Positions 43,646-51,417 of a DNA stretch of 61,706 nt are shown piece after piece. Positions within the stretch are counted from its first letter, which is position 1. Every line of letters begins with the position of its first letter. The position numbers were made by a program, and so were the translations under genes. The stretch comes from Terriglobales bacterium (GTDB lineage Bacteria > Acidobacteriota > Terriglobia > Terriglobales > Acidobacteriaceae), in NCBI GenBank assembly GCA_015655585.1, contig JAATEV010000117.1, positions 1 to 61,706 on the forward strand, given 5' to 3'. The notes beneath the pieces were generated by a model. That model saw only the letters and a program-made list of their open reading frames with translations. It did not search any database and was not told the DNA's origin.

Positions 43646-44612
43646 CTTTCCTCGCGACGTAGATGCAAAACCGCGAAGGCTCGCGTCGCTTGCGTAGCCT
43701 TGCAATCCATGGACGCATGACCCACCGCCATCCATACCGGGGATGGTGCCCAGTCCAATGAATAGATAACGCCTCTTCAAGATTGCGCAGGCGCTCGTCC
43801 GTCAAAAACTCCAGGCTCTCCACTGAGTCAGATGCAGTACAGAAGCGGTGCTGGAAATGAGAATAACGCTCGACAACCATCTGTCGCCCATACTCTTCTC
43901 GCGAGTACCAGGGAGTATCGCAGATGACTACAAGTCCTTTGGGCTTGAGGCACCGGAGCGCTTCGCGCAATGTTGTTTCATAGTCCTCGGAGTAATGAAA
44001 CGATGCGTTGAAGATAACAGCATCAAACTGCTCGTTCTGGAATGGAAGGCGATTTAACTCCGCCTGAAAGCGAGGAATGCTTCCATTCAGATGATGATGG
44101 TAGTGCATAGCAGCACCTAGCCCATCTTGTGGATTGACGAGCAAATCGACAGCTACAGGCTTGTAGCCCCTCAGTGCAAGCTGAAAACTTAGCCAGCAGT
44201 TGCCCGCCCCCAGATCCAGAATGGCTTCTCCTTGCCCCACTGGATTGAATACGCGACGAATGAGATAGTCGTAACTCCTTGCTCGAATCCTCCACTGGCC
44301 GCTGTTGTGTCCAGTCGTATCTTTATAAGGAAGAGCGAGGTAGTAGCTCTCATCATGACTGCCGCGACCTTCTGCAGCGCGGATATATTCGTAATCCGTG
44401 ATGAAGCGTGCATAATAAGCAAGCCGCTCCGGCGAGAGCGCAAGAATGATTCCATTGTCCTCTTCTAGAAGGAAGCCACAGTCGCGACATCTTCGCTCCT
44501 CTATGAGATTTCGACTGCATTGTGGACAACGCAGTCGAATCCCGGAGTAGCGTTCTGGTGAATGCATCCTGGCACCGTTAGATGGCAAAAGCTGCCCCTG
44601 TATCGGACTCAT
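43635..44612 (-). CDS. Class I SAM methyltransferase with zinc ribbon
   Basis: 325 residues. N-terminal Trm112-like zinc ribbon Cys29-x2-Cys32 ... Cys42-x2-Cys45, then a Rossmann methyltransferase: motif I ILDLGAGNCWLSFQLA, VAVDLL, FDAVIFNASFHYSEDYETTL and GLVVICDTPWYSREEYG. ATG overlaps the radical SAM stop (ATGA). Small-molecule methyltransferase of unknown substrate within the accessory run. Confidence 0.88.
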   Translation of the reverse strand: MSPIQGQLLPSNGARMHSPERYSGIRLRCPQCSRNLIEERRCRDCGFLLEEDNGIILALSPERLAYYARFITDYEYIRAAEGRGSHDESYYLALPYKDTTGHNSGQWRIRARSYDYLIRRVFNPVGQGEAILDLGAGNCWLSFQLALRGYKPVAVDLLVNPQDGLGAAMHYHHHLNGSIPRFQAELNRLPFQNEQFDAVIFNASFHYSEDYETTLREALRCLKPKGLVVICDTPWYSREEYGRQMVVERYSHFQHRFCTASDSVESLEFLTDERLRNLEEALSIHWTGHHPRYGWRWVMRPWIARLRKRREPSRFCIYVARKDAY

Positions 44613-46093
44613 TGCCGAGACCCACCTGCTGGGACAAGCGAGTTCAGCGGGACAAATGCTGGAGAAGGGGCTTCATTTCTATCAGGGATAAGACGAAACG
44701 CATTTTCTACGCGGCTGACCGGCTCCATGTCTTCGACAATCTGCCACAGAGAACGACTGGATGGGATGCCGTTGCTTTTCCATGAATCTATCTCTGCATG
44801 AAGCGCTTCGCGAACAGCTCGATAGAATTCCGTAGTGTAGGCGGCCTCGAACATGATGCAAAGATCGTCGCTGTCGGTCCAGTTACGTTTGATTCCGAGT
44901 TGCGACTGCACACGTTCGTAGAAGACTGTGCCCGGCAGAGGGTAGGAAAATGAGATACCGATGTCATCAGGGCGAAGCCTTCGCACCAGGTCGATGGTCT
45001 GCTGAAGCTCGGCCCACGTCTCTCCTGGGTAGCCGAACTGAAGGAAGAAGCAGGCACGAATGCCAACATAACGAAGTCTCTCGCGCGCGACTGTAACCTG
45101 ATCCAGAGTAATGCCTTTGTCCATAGCGTCCAGAATGGCCTGCGAACCGGACTCCACCCCCATCCAGACTTCAACGCAACCAGCGGCCTTCAGATGGCGA
45201 ACCGTGCTTTCGCTCATTAGATCTGCTCGCGATTGTATTTTGAACGGGAGAGCCGCATCTCGGCTTGTGATCTCTATGGCGAACTGCTCTATCCATCGAT
45301 GGTTCAGCGCAAAGACATCATCGCCAAACCAGATGTGATCAACACCCGCATGTTTGAGCATGGCCATCTCTTCCGCTACAGCCGAAGCGGCGCGTAACTG
45401 GAAGCGATCACCGGAGATCGGCTTCGCACACCAGTTGCAGCGAAACGGGCATCCGCGGCTGGCAACCATGTTTGTCGAGAAGTAGCCGTGCGTGCTCGTC
45501 CATGCAGTGCGATAGGGCTCAAGTTCTACGAGGTCACGCGCAGGCAACGCAAGTTGTGCCCAATCGGAATTTCGAGCTAATCGTTGTGCTCCTCGGAGAA
45601 GTCGCCCGGACACATCCTTTAGCACCAGACCATCCAATAGCGGGACATGAACATTGGCAAGGATAGCTCTGCAAAGATCGACCAGAAGATTCTCGGCTTC
45701 TCCGCAGAGTACATAGTCAAAGCCGTTGTCGAGGAAGAGTTCGGGATGATCTGTTGCGTCCGATCCATGCACCACGGCAATGGCTCCAGCATCCTTTGCA
45801 GCGCACGCCATGCTCCAGGCGACCTCACGCATACGGGTAAGGCACATCTTTGACAGAAAGTTGAAATCGTCTTCGTAGACGACGACAATCTTTGCGCTGG
45901 AGCATTTGAGAGCCGCGAGGAAACCATCCTCAGGAACTTCCAGCATAGCGTCAAAGACATCTGTTGCAATGCCCTGGCTGCGCAGGGCCGTAGCTGCATA
46001 GAGAGTTCCCAGAGGAAGATAAGGCTGCATCTTCTGCGACTGCTTCGTGTCGTAAGGAAGATGATACGAATGCGTCAACAGAACATCGGCCAA
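44609..46093 (-). CDS. B12-binding radical SAM enzyme
   Basis: 494 residues with the class B/cobalamin-dependent layout: N-terminal B12-binding fold (about 1-140, PLGTLYAATALRSQGIATDVFDA, VVHGSDATDHPELFLD), then radical SAM core with Cys215-x3-Cys219-x2-Cys222 in SRGCPFRCNWC and GVESGSQAILDAMDKG. The canonical DxHxxG of cobalamin binding is not seen, so cobalamin use is uncertain. Start is TTG 46093 after GGGGTGAG. May methylate an unactivated carbon or rearrange the scaffold. Confidence 0.88.
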   Translation of the reverse strand: MADVLLTHSYHLPYDTKQSQKMQPYLPLGTLYAATALRSQGIATDVFDAMLEVPEDGFLAALKCSSAKIVVVYEDDFNFLSKMCLTRMREVAWSMACAAKDAGAIAVVHGSDATDHPELFLDNGFDYVLCGEAENLLVDLCRAILANVHVPLLDGLVLKDVSGRLLRGAQRLARNSDWAQLALPARDLVELEPYRTAWTSTHGYFSTNMVASRGCPFRCNWCAKPISGDRFQLRAASAVAEEMAMLKHAGVDHIWFGDDVFALNHRWIEQFAIEITSRDAALPFKIQSRADLMSESTVRHLKAAGCVEVWMGVESGSQAILDAMDKGITLDQVTVARERLRYVGIRACFFLQFGYPGETWAELQQTIDLVRRLRPDDIGISFSYPLPGTVFYERVQSQLGIKRNWTDSDDLCIMFEAAYTTEFYRAVREALHAEIDSWKSNGIPSSRSLWQIVEDMEPVSRVENAFRLIPDRNEAPSPAFVPLNSLVPAGGSRQ

Positions 46094-46205
46094 GACTCAC
46101 CCCAGTATCCCCTGCGAGGACTAGATACCAGCCAACGCAGGTTCGAATGTAAGCGGAGTTTCCGCTTCTGTTTGAGCCTACTTTCGTCAGACAAGAGCGG
46201 TTGTC

Positions 46206-46847
46206 TCAGGAATGTAAGCTCAATGTCATCCCTTCAGTCGTGTCGGTAATATGCCCCGTCTTGTCGCGCTTGGTGGCAACATAACGAGCAGCATGAGGGC
46301 CAACGGATACCTCTGCGCTAATGCGCTCTGCGATATGTATGCCGGAAGCCGTAATTGCTTTTATCTTTTCAGGATTGTTCGTCATCAGTCGAAGAGAAGA
46401 GACCTTGAGAAAGCGCAGTATGTCGACGGGCAAGCAGTAATCGCGAATGTCAGCTCCGTGTCCGAGATGCAGATTGGCCTCAATGGTATCGAAGCCAGCC
46501 TCCTGTAACTCGTAAGCGCGCAGCTTCTCCATCAGGCCGATGCCCCGGCCTTCCTGATGTTCATAGAGCAGTATCCCCGCTCCTTCATGAGCGATGCTCC
46601 GTAGAGCCAGGTGAAGTTGATCGTGGCAGTCACAACGCAGGGAGTGAAAGATGTCCCCGGTGGCGCATTCCGAGTGGATACGAACGAGAGGAGGAGCGGC
46701 GTGAATATCGCCAAGAACCAATGCCAGAGCTGTTTCAACAGAGCCATCTTCCCCCCCCTCATACTTCTGCCTCTCGAATGCCAGTAGACGGAAATGGGCC
46801 CAGCGTGTGGGAAGGCTGACCTCTGCAATCTTCTTCAGCATGATCAA
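46206..46847 (-). CDS. GTP cyclohydrolase II
   Basis: 213 residues, a stand-alone RibA-type enzyme that opens GTP to 2,5-diamino-6-ribosylamino-pyrimidinone phosphate, formate and pyrophosphate. Zinc ligands Cys61, Cys72 and Cys74 (HSECATGD, LRCDCHDQL); YEHQEGRGIGL with catalytic Tyr95 and Arg101; EANLHLGHGADIRDY and RLMTNNPEK. TTG 46847 (RBS AGGAACG) or ATG 46841 is the start. No other riboflavin gene adjoins it, and its place among methyltransferases suggests secondary metabolism. Confidence 0.93.
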   Translation of the reverse strand: MIMLKKIAEVSLPTRWAHFRLLAFERQKYEGGEDGSVETALALVLGDIHAAPPLVRIHSECATGDIFHSLRCDCHDQLHLALRSIAHEGAGILLYEHQEGRGIGLMEKLRAYELQEAGFDTIEANLHLGHGADIRDYCLPVDILRFLKVSSLRLMTNNPEKIKAITASGIHIAERISAEVSVGPHAARYVATKRDKTGHITDTTEGMTLSLHS

Positions 46848-46878
46848 TATGTTCGTTCCTTTCTACCGTAAGTAAAGA

Positions 46879-47691
46879 TCATGCTCTGCGCCGGAACTGG
46901 TAGAGAACATGATCTCCAAGCATGGCCAGCGGACGCGCCATGACGCGATCGAAGGCATCCATACTGTTCAACAAACGGGGATGACGGGAGATCCAAGGCT
47001 CGGCGGCGCTTGGCGGAACAGCCACGCCAATACCAATCTTCTTCTCCAGATCAAACCATGGACCGAAGGCCCGCCGTAGATCGCAGTCGCGATGATAGAA
47101 AACCTCAAAGTTTCGCTTCGCCAGACGAGCTGGTGCAGAATCGCGATTGAAGCGGCGGAGAGCTTGACGCGGCCGTCCGCACAGAGTCTCTACGATCATC
47201 TCCGCCGGACAGCAGGTACCAAACAGAACCAGCATGGCGGCTGCTCCTGGCTTTAGGAGCGATGCCAGCCCTTTGGCCACGGAGCGAATATCCTGCACGC
47301 AGTTGAGCGGAGCAAAGTTGGAGAAGGCTCCATCGAAGAGCTGTTCGCCAGCCAGATGCCGTTGCTCCGCGAAGTGCTCCAGCTCCTCGCCTGCTACTAT
47401 CTGTGCACAAGAACCCAGCGGAGAAAGCTTCTGCTCGGCAATAGAGGCCATCGCTGGGGAGGCGTCCGTGAGCAGTATGCGAAAGCCCCGTTCGGCCAGG
47501 AACACCGCATCTTCTCCAGTGCCTCCGCCAATCTCCAACACATGCCCCTTCGGAGGAAATCGCTGCAGCAGAGCTGCCCGCACGGCGCGGCGTTGTGCCG
47601 CAACACTTGCCCATGAGCCAAATCGAACGTCGAAGACAGGGGCCACCGCATCGAAGGCAAAGGCCGCGGGACGAAGAGAGGAATCGGTCAT
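46879..47691 (-). CDS. Class I SAM methyltransferase
   Basis: 270 residues with motif I HVLEIGGGTGEDAVFLAERG, LLTDASPAM, FDGAFSNFAPLNCVQDI and LLKPGAAAMLVLF, a UbiE/BioC-like small-molecule methyltransferase. ATG overlaps the upstream stop (ATGA). Likely substrate is an intermediate of the cluster; no sequence evidence identifies it. Confidence 0.9.
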   Translation of the reverse strand: MTDSSLRPAAFAFDAVAPVFDVRFGSWASVAAQRRAVRAALLQRFPPKGHVLEIGGGTGEDAVFLAERGFRILLTDASPAMASIAEQKLSPLGSCAQIVAGEELEHFAEQRHLAGEQLFDGAFSNFAPLNCVQDIRSVAKGLASLLKPGAAAMLVLFGTCCPAEMIVETLCGRPRQALRRFNRDSAPARLAKRNFEVFYHRDCDLRRAFGPWFDLEKKIGIGVAVPPSAAEPWISRHPRLLNSMDAFDRVMARPLAMLGDHVLYQFRRRA

Positions 47692-49040
47692 GGCAGGTTA
47701 TTCCGAAGTCGGCGCCAGCGACGGGATTCAACGGCAAAGCGAAGTCCTTCTATCGCATGAAAGAGAACGCGAGAGGCAAGAAACCGAATCTGCACACGAT
47801 AGCGCGCGATTCGCGTCGAAAAAGCTTCCCCCGGCGCGGCTTGAATCACAGCGGGCGGCAGGCGAGACGGCAGCAGCGAAGCCTGCATGGGCTTATAAAG
47901 CGCGCCACCTGCAATCTCCAATTCCTGCTGTAGCAGCAGATGCAACTTGCTACCCGGAGGGCACTGAAAGATGGCAGATCGGCCGTAGAGGTAGAGCCAA
48001 AGCTGGATAGAGGGCGGAAGCCGTTCCATCGTCCAGGAAGTCAGCGACCGCGGCGCGAAGCTGCCCCAGACGGACGTGAGGAGGTAGGTCGCGATACCGA
48101 TGGCCAGACATGCTCTCCTGTCCTTCTGGGCCCGTATGCGTAGTTCTCTCCAAAAGACATTATCGTCACTCCGGGTCAGCACGTGACGATAGAACTCGAG
48201 AAGATGCGAAGCACGGAGGAAGGGACTGCCGATGTCCTTCAATGTGTGCAATGCCTGCCCTAGAAAAAGATCGATGGGCGAAAGCACAGGCATCTTGATG
48301 CCGCAGATTTCCCGGGATATGGAACGATGCAGCCGCGCAGACAGACCGGGAGCATACGCTTCGAGATGGAGTTCTACTCCGCGGTAGGGAAGGTCGCGAT
48401 AGAGATCCTTTGCGGTAACGCGCGGAGTCTGTCCCTTCTTGAACTCCCAGCTCTTTCCGCTTATGGCGTACAGCGTGTAGCCGTGGCGCTCGAGTATCTG
48501 GCGCGCAGCGGGAGCACTACTTTCTGCAACAAGGAAATCAATGTCGAATTGATGACGAAGCTCAGGACGAGTCACAGAGGCGGGATGAAGGGAGATACCC
48601 TTTAGCACTGCATAGGAGAGCCCCGCAGCTTGAAAATCTCGCTGTAACTCGATGGACTCTCCGATCAGGCCCTGCGTTCGCTGCCGGTTTTCTTCCAGGT
48701 TTCGCTCCAGTCGATCGATGACAAAACGAGGAAGAAGGCTGCGTTGTTCCATCTGAGTCATCCGGTCAAGAAAATACAAGGCGAGACCACTCGTATCCAG
48801 CCAGTGCAGCAACCTGCGCCACTCCGCATCAGAGAGAGTATGTGGAAGAGCAAGCTGGTGCGGACAAGACTCCGAAAAGCAGAGAAAGACGGCTTCACGG
48901 ATACGTTGATCGCAGGATAAAGGCTTGTGGACGGCTGCATCTCCAGGCCAAGATGCTACGGCAACTCCGAGAACATCCGTAGTGCCTCTCGAATCCGTAA
49001 GATCCATGCGGCTTGCCACCTGCGCTTGAGAGAGTTGCAT
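47688..49040 (-). CDS. Nucleotidyltransferase-like protein (NTP_transf_5)
   Basis: 450 residues of the PF14907-type family: SYAVLKGISLHP, LRHQFDIDFLVAE with the D-I-D metal pair, and YRGVELHLEAY (third acidic residue). Such proteins travel with HprK-like and PqqD-like proteins in peptide and polysaccharide clusters; their substrate is unknown. ATG 49040 (MQLSQAQVASRMDL) is favoured, 86 nt below a TGAC box; a TTG at 49091 is possible. First gene of the accessory run. Confidence 0.78.
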   Translation of the reverse strand: MQLSQAQVASRMDLTDSRGTTDVLGVAVASWPGDAAVHKPLSCDQRIREAVFLCFSESCPHQLALPHTLSDAEWRRLLHWLDTSGLALYFLDRMTQMEQRSLLPRFVIDRLERNLEENRQRTQGLIGESIELQRDFQAAGLSYAVLKGISLHPASVTRPELRHQFDIDFLVAESSAPAARQILERHGYTLYAISGKSWEFKKGQTPRVTAKDLYRDLPYRGVELHLEAYAPGLSARLHRSISREICGIKMPVLSPIDLFLGQALHTLKDIGSPFLRASHLLEFYRHVLTRSDDNVFWRELRIRAQKDRRACLAIGIATYLLTSVWGSFAPRSLTSWTMERLPPSIQLWLYLYGRSAIFQCPPGSKLHLLLQQELEIAGGALYKPMQASLLPSRLPPAVIQAAPGEAFSTRIARYRVQIRFLASRVLFHAIEGLRFAVESRRWRRLRNNLP

Positions 49041-49114
49041 TCTGTCCGCGTCCTTATTGATCCTGTCCCGAAGCTGTTGAGCACGAAGCAATAGGACGAG
49101 CGTAGTGGGTTGCG

Positions 49115-49151
49115 TTCAGTGGATTGTCAGGTGGGGGTCAGATGATTGTCA
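49115..49151 (-). promoter_or_regulatory. TGAC box (four units) for the accessory operon
   Basis: GTCA at 49126, 49137 and 49148, plus TTCA at 49115, all in 11-bp steps; units TGACAATCATC, TGACCCCCACC, TGACAATCCAC. TACGCT begins 21 nt after the last perfect unit and may be the -10. Confidence 0.78.
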
Positions 49152-49180
49152 CCGCAATGTTGTGGACGTATCGAAAGAAA

Positions 49181-49897
49181 TTACTCAGGGGGCTTACGGA
49201 AGAGCATTGCCTCTACCAGCATCAGACCAAGATCTCGCCTGTAGGCTCGCAAGCCTATGCCCTGCTCATAGAAGTGTCGAATGGAAGGGCCAACCGCACC
49301 GGAGCGATGCTGGACGATCACGAGACCGGCCTGCTCTGCCAGTTCAGCATGATCGCAGTGCATATAGTGTTCGATGCTGTGTACCATTCCATTGCGATCC
49401 GTCATGGTGCGACGATGACCGGCGCGAGCGGCATCCGGATGGAAGTCGGAGACGAAGACATGACCACCGGGCGCGCAGACACGATAAAGTTCGCGATAAG
49501 CGCGAAGTGGGTCCGGCAGATGCCCCAGCACCAAACGGCACCAGATCATATCGAATCGATCCGGCGCGAACGGCATTGCACGAATGTCTCCAGCGATGAC
49601 GTTCCGGGCCTGACCTGCGGCAAGCATCTCCGGGCTCAGGTCAATCCCAATGGCATTGGGGATGTTTTGAATGCGCCGCCCGATACCACATCCAGCATCA
49701 AGTAGCCGAGCGCATGGCAGACCATTCAGCATCTCCTGGGCAAGCTGCTCGTCTAGGGCGCTGGTCGCGGTCTCAGTCGCATAGGTAGAAGCCCATATAC
49801 GATAAGCATCACGCACATTAAGTTCTTCAGGCTCCGGACGAGGCATTCCACTCCGGCCAGAAATCATGCCACGAAATAATGCGCGAACATGGGCCAT
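49181..49897 (-). CDS. Class I SAM methyltransferase
   Basis: About 238 residues with ARLLDAGCGIGRRIQNIP, AIGIDLSPEMLAAGQARN, FDMIWCRLVLGHLPDP and CAPGGHVFVSDFHPDA, a UbiE/COQ5-like fold (Methyltransf_11). Several starts are possible: ATG 49897 has AAAGGG upstream, ATG 49846 has GGAGTGG, and GTG 49981 is upstream. It is separated by 90 bp from the accessory operon, and may have its own transcript starting beyond tRNA-Gln. Confidence 0.82.
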   Translation of the reverse strand: MAHVRALFRGMISGRSGMPRPEPEELNVRDAYRIWASTYATETATSALDEQLAQEMLNGLPCARLLDAGCGIGRRIQNIPNAIGIDLSPEMLAAGQARNVIAGDIRAMPFAPDRFDMIWCRLVLGHLPDPLRAYRELYRVCAPGGHVFVSDFHPDAARAGHRRTMTDRNGMVHSIEHYMHCDHAELAEQAGLVIVQHRSGAVGPSIRHFYEQGIGLRAYRRDLGLMLVEAMLFRKPPE

Positions 49898-50113
49898 CGA
49901 ACGGACCCTTTCCGGCACAGCACGCTGGCTGTGCCAACATGCTGAACGATAGCGGAAAAACCCGAAATCAGTTGTCTCCACCGTGTCAGCAGAGTGTTAT
50001 CAAGCGTGGCATGGATACTCGATGGCGATTCCCCGAGAGTCCCACTCAAAGTGAGCCCCCGGCTTCGCATCTACCGATCAAACATGGTTGTAAGTGATTG
50101 ATTTTTCATTGGT

Positions 50114-50183
50114 TGCCCCCCAGGGATTCGAACCCCGATTGAACGAGTCAGAGTCGTCCGTCCTACCATTGAACGAGGGGGCA
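50114..50183 (-). tRNA. tRNA-Gln (CUG anticodon)
   Basis: 70-nt cloverleaf on the minus strand: acceptor TGCCCCC/GGGGGCA, D arm GTTC-AATGGTA-GGAC, anticodon arm GACGA-CTCTGAC-TCGTT with anticodon CTG, T arm CGGGG-TTCGAAT-CCCTG. No CCA encoded. It lies at the right edge of the accessory region. Confidence 0.93.
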
Positions 50184-50446
50184 AGATGCTTTGCGTCGAT
50201 ACGCTCCGCGCCGCGAACAGGATGTTCGCTGACTGCCTTCATTTATGAGTGTACGAGGTGAAAGAGATTCGGTCAATGCCGGGAGAGCGCTTCGTTGTGG
50301 ATTGCACCCGGTGATGGATTCGCTCGTGGTCTGCGATGGTTTTTACTGGACATGCTGCTGGATCAGTTACAATTCACGACACTCGGCTGTTGCAGAGCCG
50401 GGAGATACTGTGACCCCAAAAACCAGGCAGAAACGAGGGAAGAAGG

Positions 50447-50782
50447 ATGGCAGGTACGTTTGAGATCAAGAAGGCCAAGAATGACGAGTTTTACTTTCAT
50501 CTGAAGGCCGGGAATGGACAGATCATTCTGTCGAGCGAAATGTACGAGGCGAAGAGCTCGGCGGTGAACGGAATCGAGTCGGTGAAGAAAAACGCTCCGG
50601 ACGACGCCCGCTATGAGCGGAAAGAGACGAAGAACGGACAGTTCATGTTCAACCTGAAGGCGGCGAACCACCAGGTGATCGGAACGAGCGAATCCTACAC
50701 GACAGCCTCGGGACGAGATAACGGGATTGAGTCGGTCAAGGAGAACGCTCCGCAGGCCGGTATCCACGACGAGACGGCTTAA
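50447..50782 (+). CDS. YegP family protein (DUF1508 tandem)
   Basis: 111 residues made of two DUF1508 units: GTFEIKKAKNDEFYFHLKAGNGQIILSSEMY, and YERKETKNGQFMFNLKAANHQVIGTSESY, each followed by a xxxNGIESVKxNAP segment. Small cytosolic protein of unknown function, conserved in many bacteria. GAGGGAAGAAGG lies just before ATG 50447. A hairpin terminator follows. Confidence 0.92.
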   Translation: MAGTFEIKKAKNDEFYFHLKAGNGQIILSSEMYEAKSSAVNGIESVKKNAPDDARYERKETKNGQFMFNLKAANHQVIGTSESYTTASGRDNGIESVKENAPQAGIHDETA

Positions 50783-50797
50783 CCGCGAAAACTTCAG

Positions 50798-50830
50798 GAG
50801 GAACGAACTCCTTGGGGGTGTTCGTTCCTC
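50798..50830 (+). terminator. Hairpin terminator after yegP
   Basis: GAGGAACGAAC, 11-nt loop, GTTCGTTCCTC. Just downstream of the YegP stop and 24 bp before the DinB start; no T-run. Confidence 0.6.
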
Positions 50831-50853
50831 TATGTCATGGATAGAATTCGGGA

Positions 50854-51366
50854 ATGGAGACACTGGATCGTAAAGTTGCCGCTCTGTTTCTGGATTATTC
50901 GTGCCGCAAGCTGGAGACCATGACTGGGCATGTCGGGGTTTGTCTTTCCCGGCTAACAGATGCGCAGATATGGGAGCGGCATGGCGCGCATGAGAATGCT
51001 GTGGGCAATCTTGTCCTGCATTTATGCGGAAATATACGGCAATGGGCGATTGCCGGGGTGGGTGGCGCGAAGGACGTTCGCGACCGGGATGCGGAGTTCA
51101 GCGCGGATGGCGGGATGGGCGCCGAGGAGTTGATGGGGCGGTTTGCCCTGACGGTAGCTGAGGCCCGGGACGTCATTGCGGGGCTTTCGGCGGAGAGACT
51201 GCTGGAAAAAATTAATCCGCAAAACGGTGAGGTGAGCGTCCTGGATGCCGTGTACCAGGTGGTGGGGCATGTGCAGCAGCATGTGGGGCAGATCGTTCTA
51301 CTGACCAAACAGATGACGGAGCAGGATCTGAACCTGACGATCCCGCGGAAGGTGGAGCAGCGGTAG
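50854..51366 (+). CDS. DinB-like four-helix protein
   Basis: 170 residues of the DinB/DUF1572 type. Metal-site histidines are likely in HENAVGNLVLHLCGN (first helix pair) and VVGHVQQHVGQIVLLTKQM. Family members are often thiol- or DNA-damage-linked transferases, but no specific function can be given. Precedes the convergent VWA gene. Confidence 0.8.
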   Translation: METLDRKVAALFLDYSCRKLETMTGHVGVCLSRLTDAQIWERHGAHENAVGNLVLHLCGNIRQWAIAGVGGAKDVRDRDAEFSADGGMGAEELMGRFALTVAEARDVIAGLSAERLLEKINPQNGEVSVLDAVYQVVGHVQQHVGQIVLLTKQMTEQDLNLTIPRKVEQR

Positions 51367-51417
51367 TTGCAACCGCGGATTTGCGCGGATGAACGCGGGT
51401 AAGAGCTATTAATATTG

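Noticed and set aside
46150-46170. Hairpin AAGCGGA-gtt-TCCGCTT upstream of the radical SAM gene, considered as a terminator.
   Set aside because: The stem is 7 bp with no T-run on either side; it may affect the 112-bp gap but there is no support for a terminator.
46186-46228. GTCA near 46186 and 46225, upstream of the radical SAM gene, as an eighth TGAC box.
   Set aside because: The spacing is 39 bp, not a multiple of 11, and no third unit is seen.
36226-49100. A lasso-peptide or ranthipeptide cluster.
   Set aside because: HprK-like and NTP_transf_5 proteins fit, but there is no PqqD, asparagine-synthase-like enzyme or recognisable precursor peptide; the radical SAM enzyme lacks a visible SPASM-type cysteine tail.
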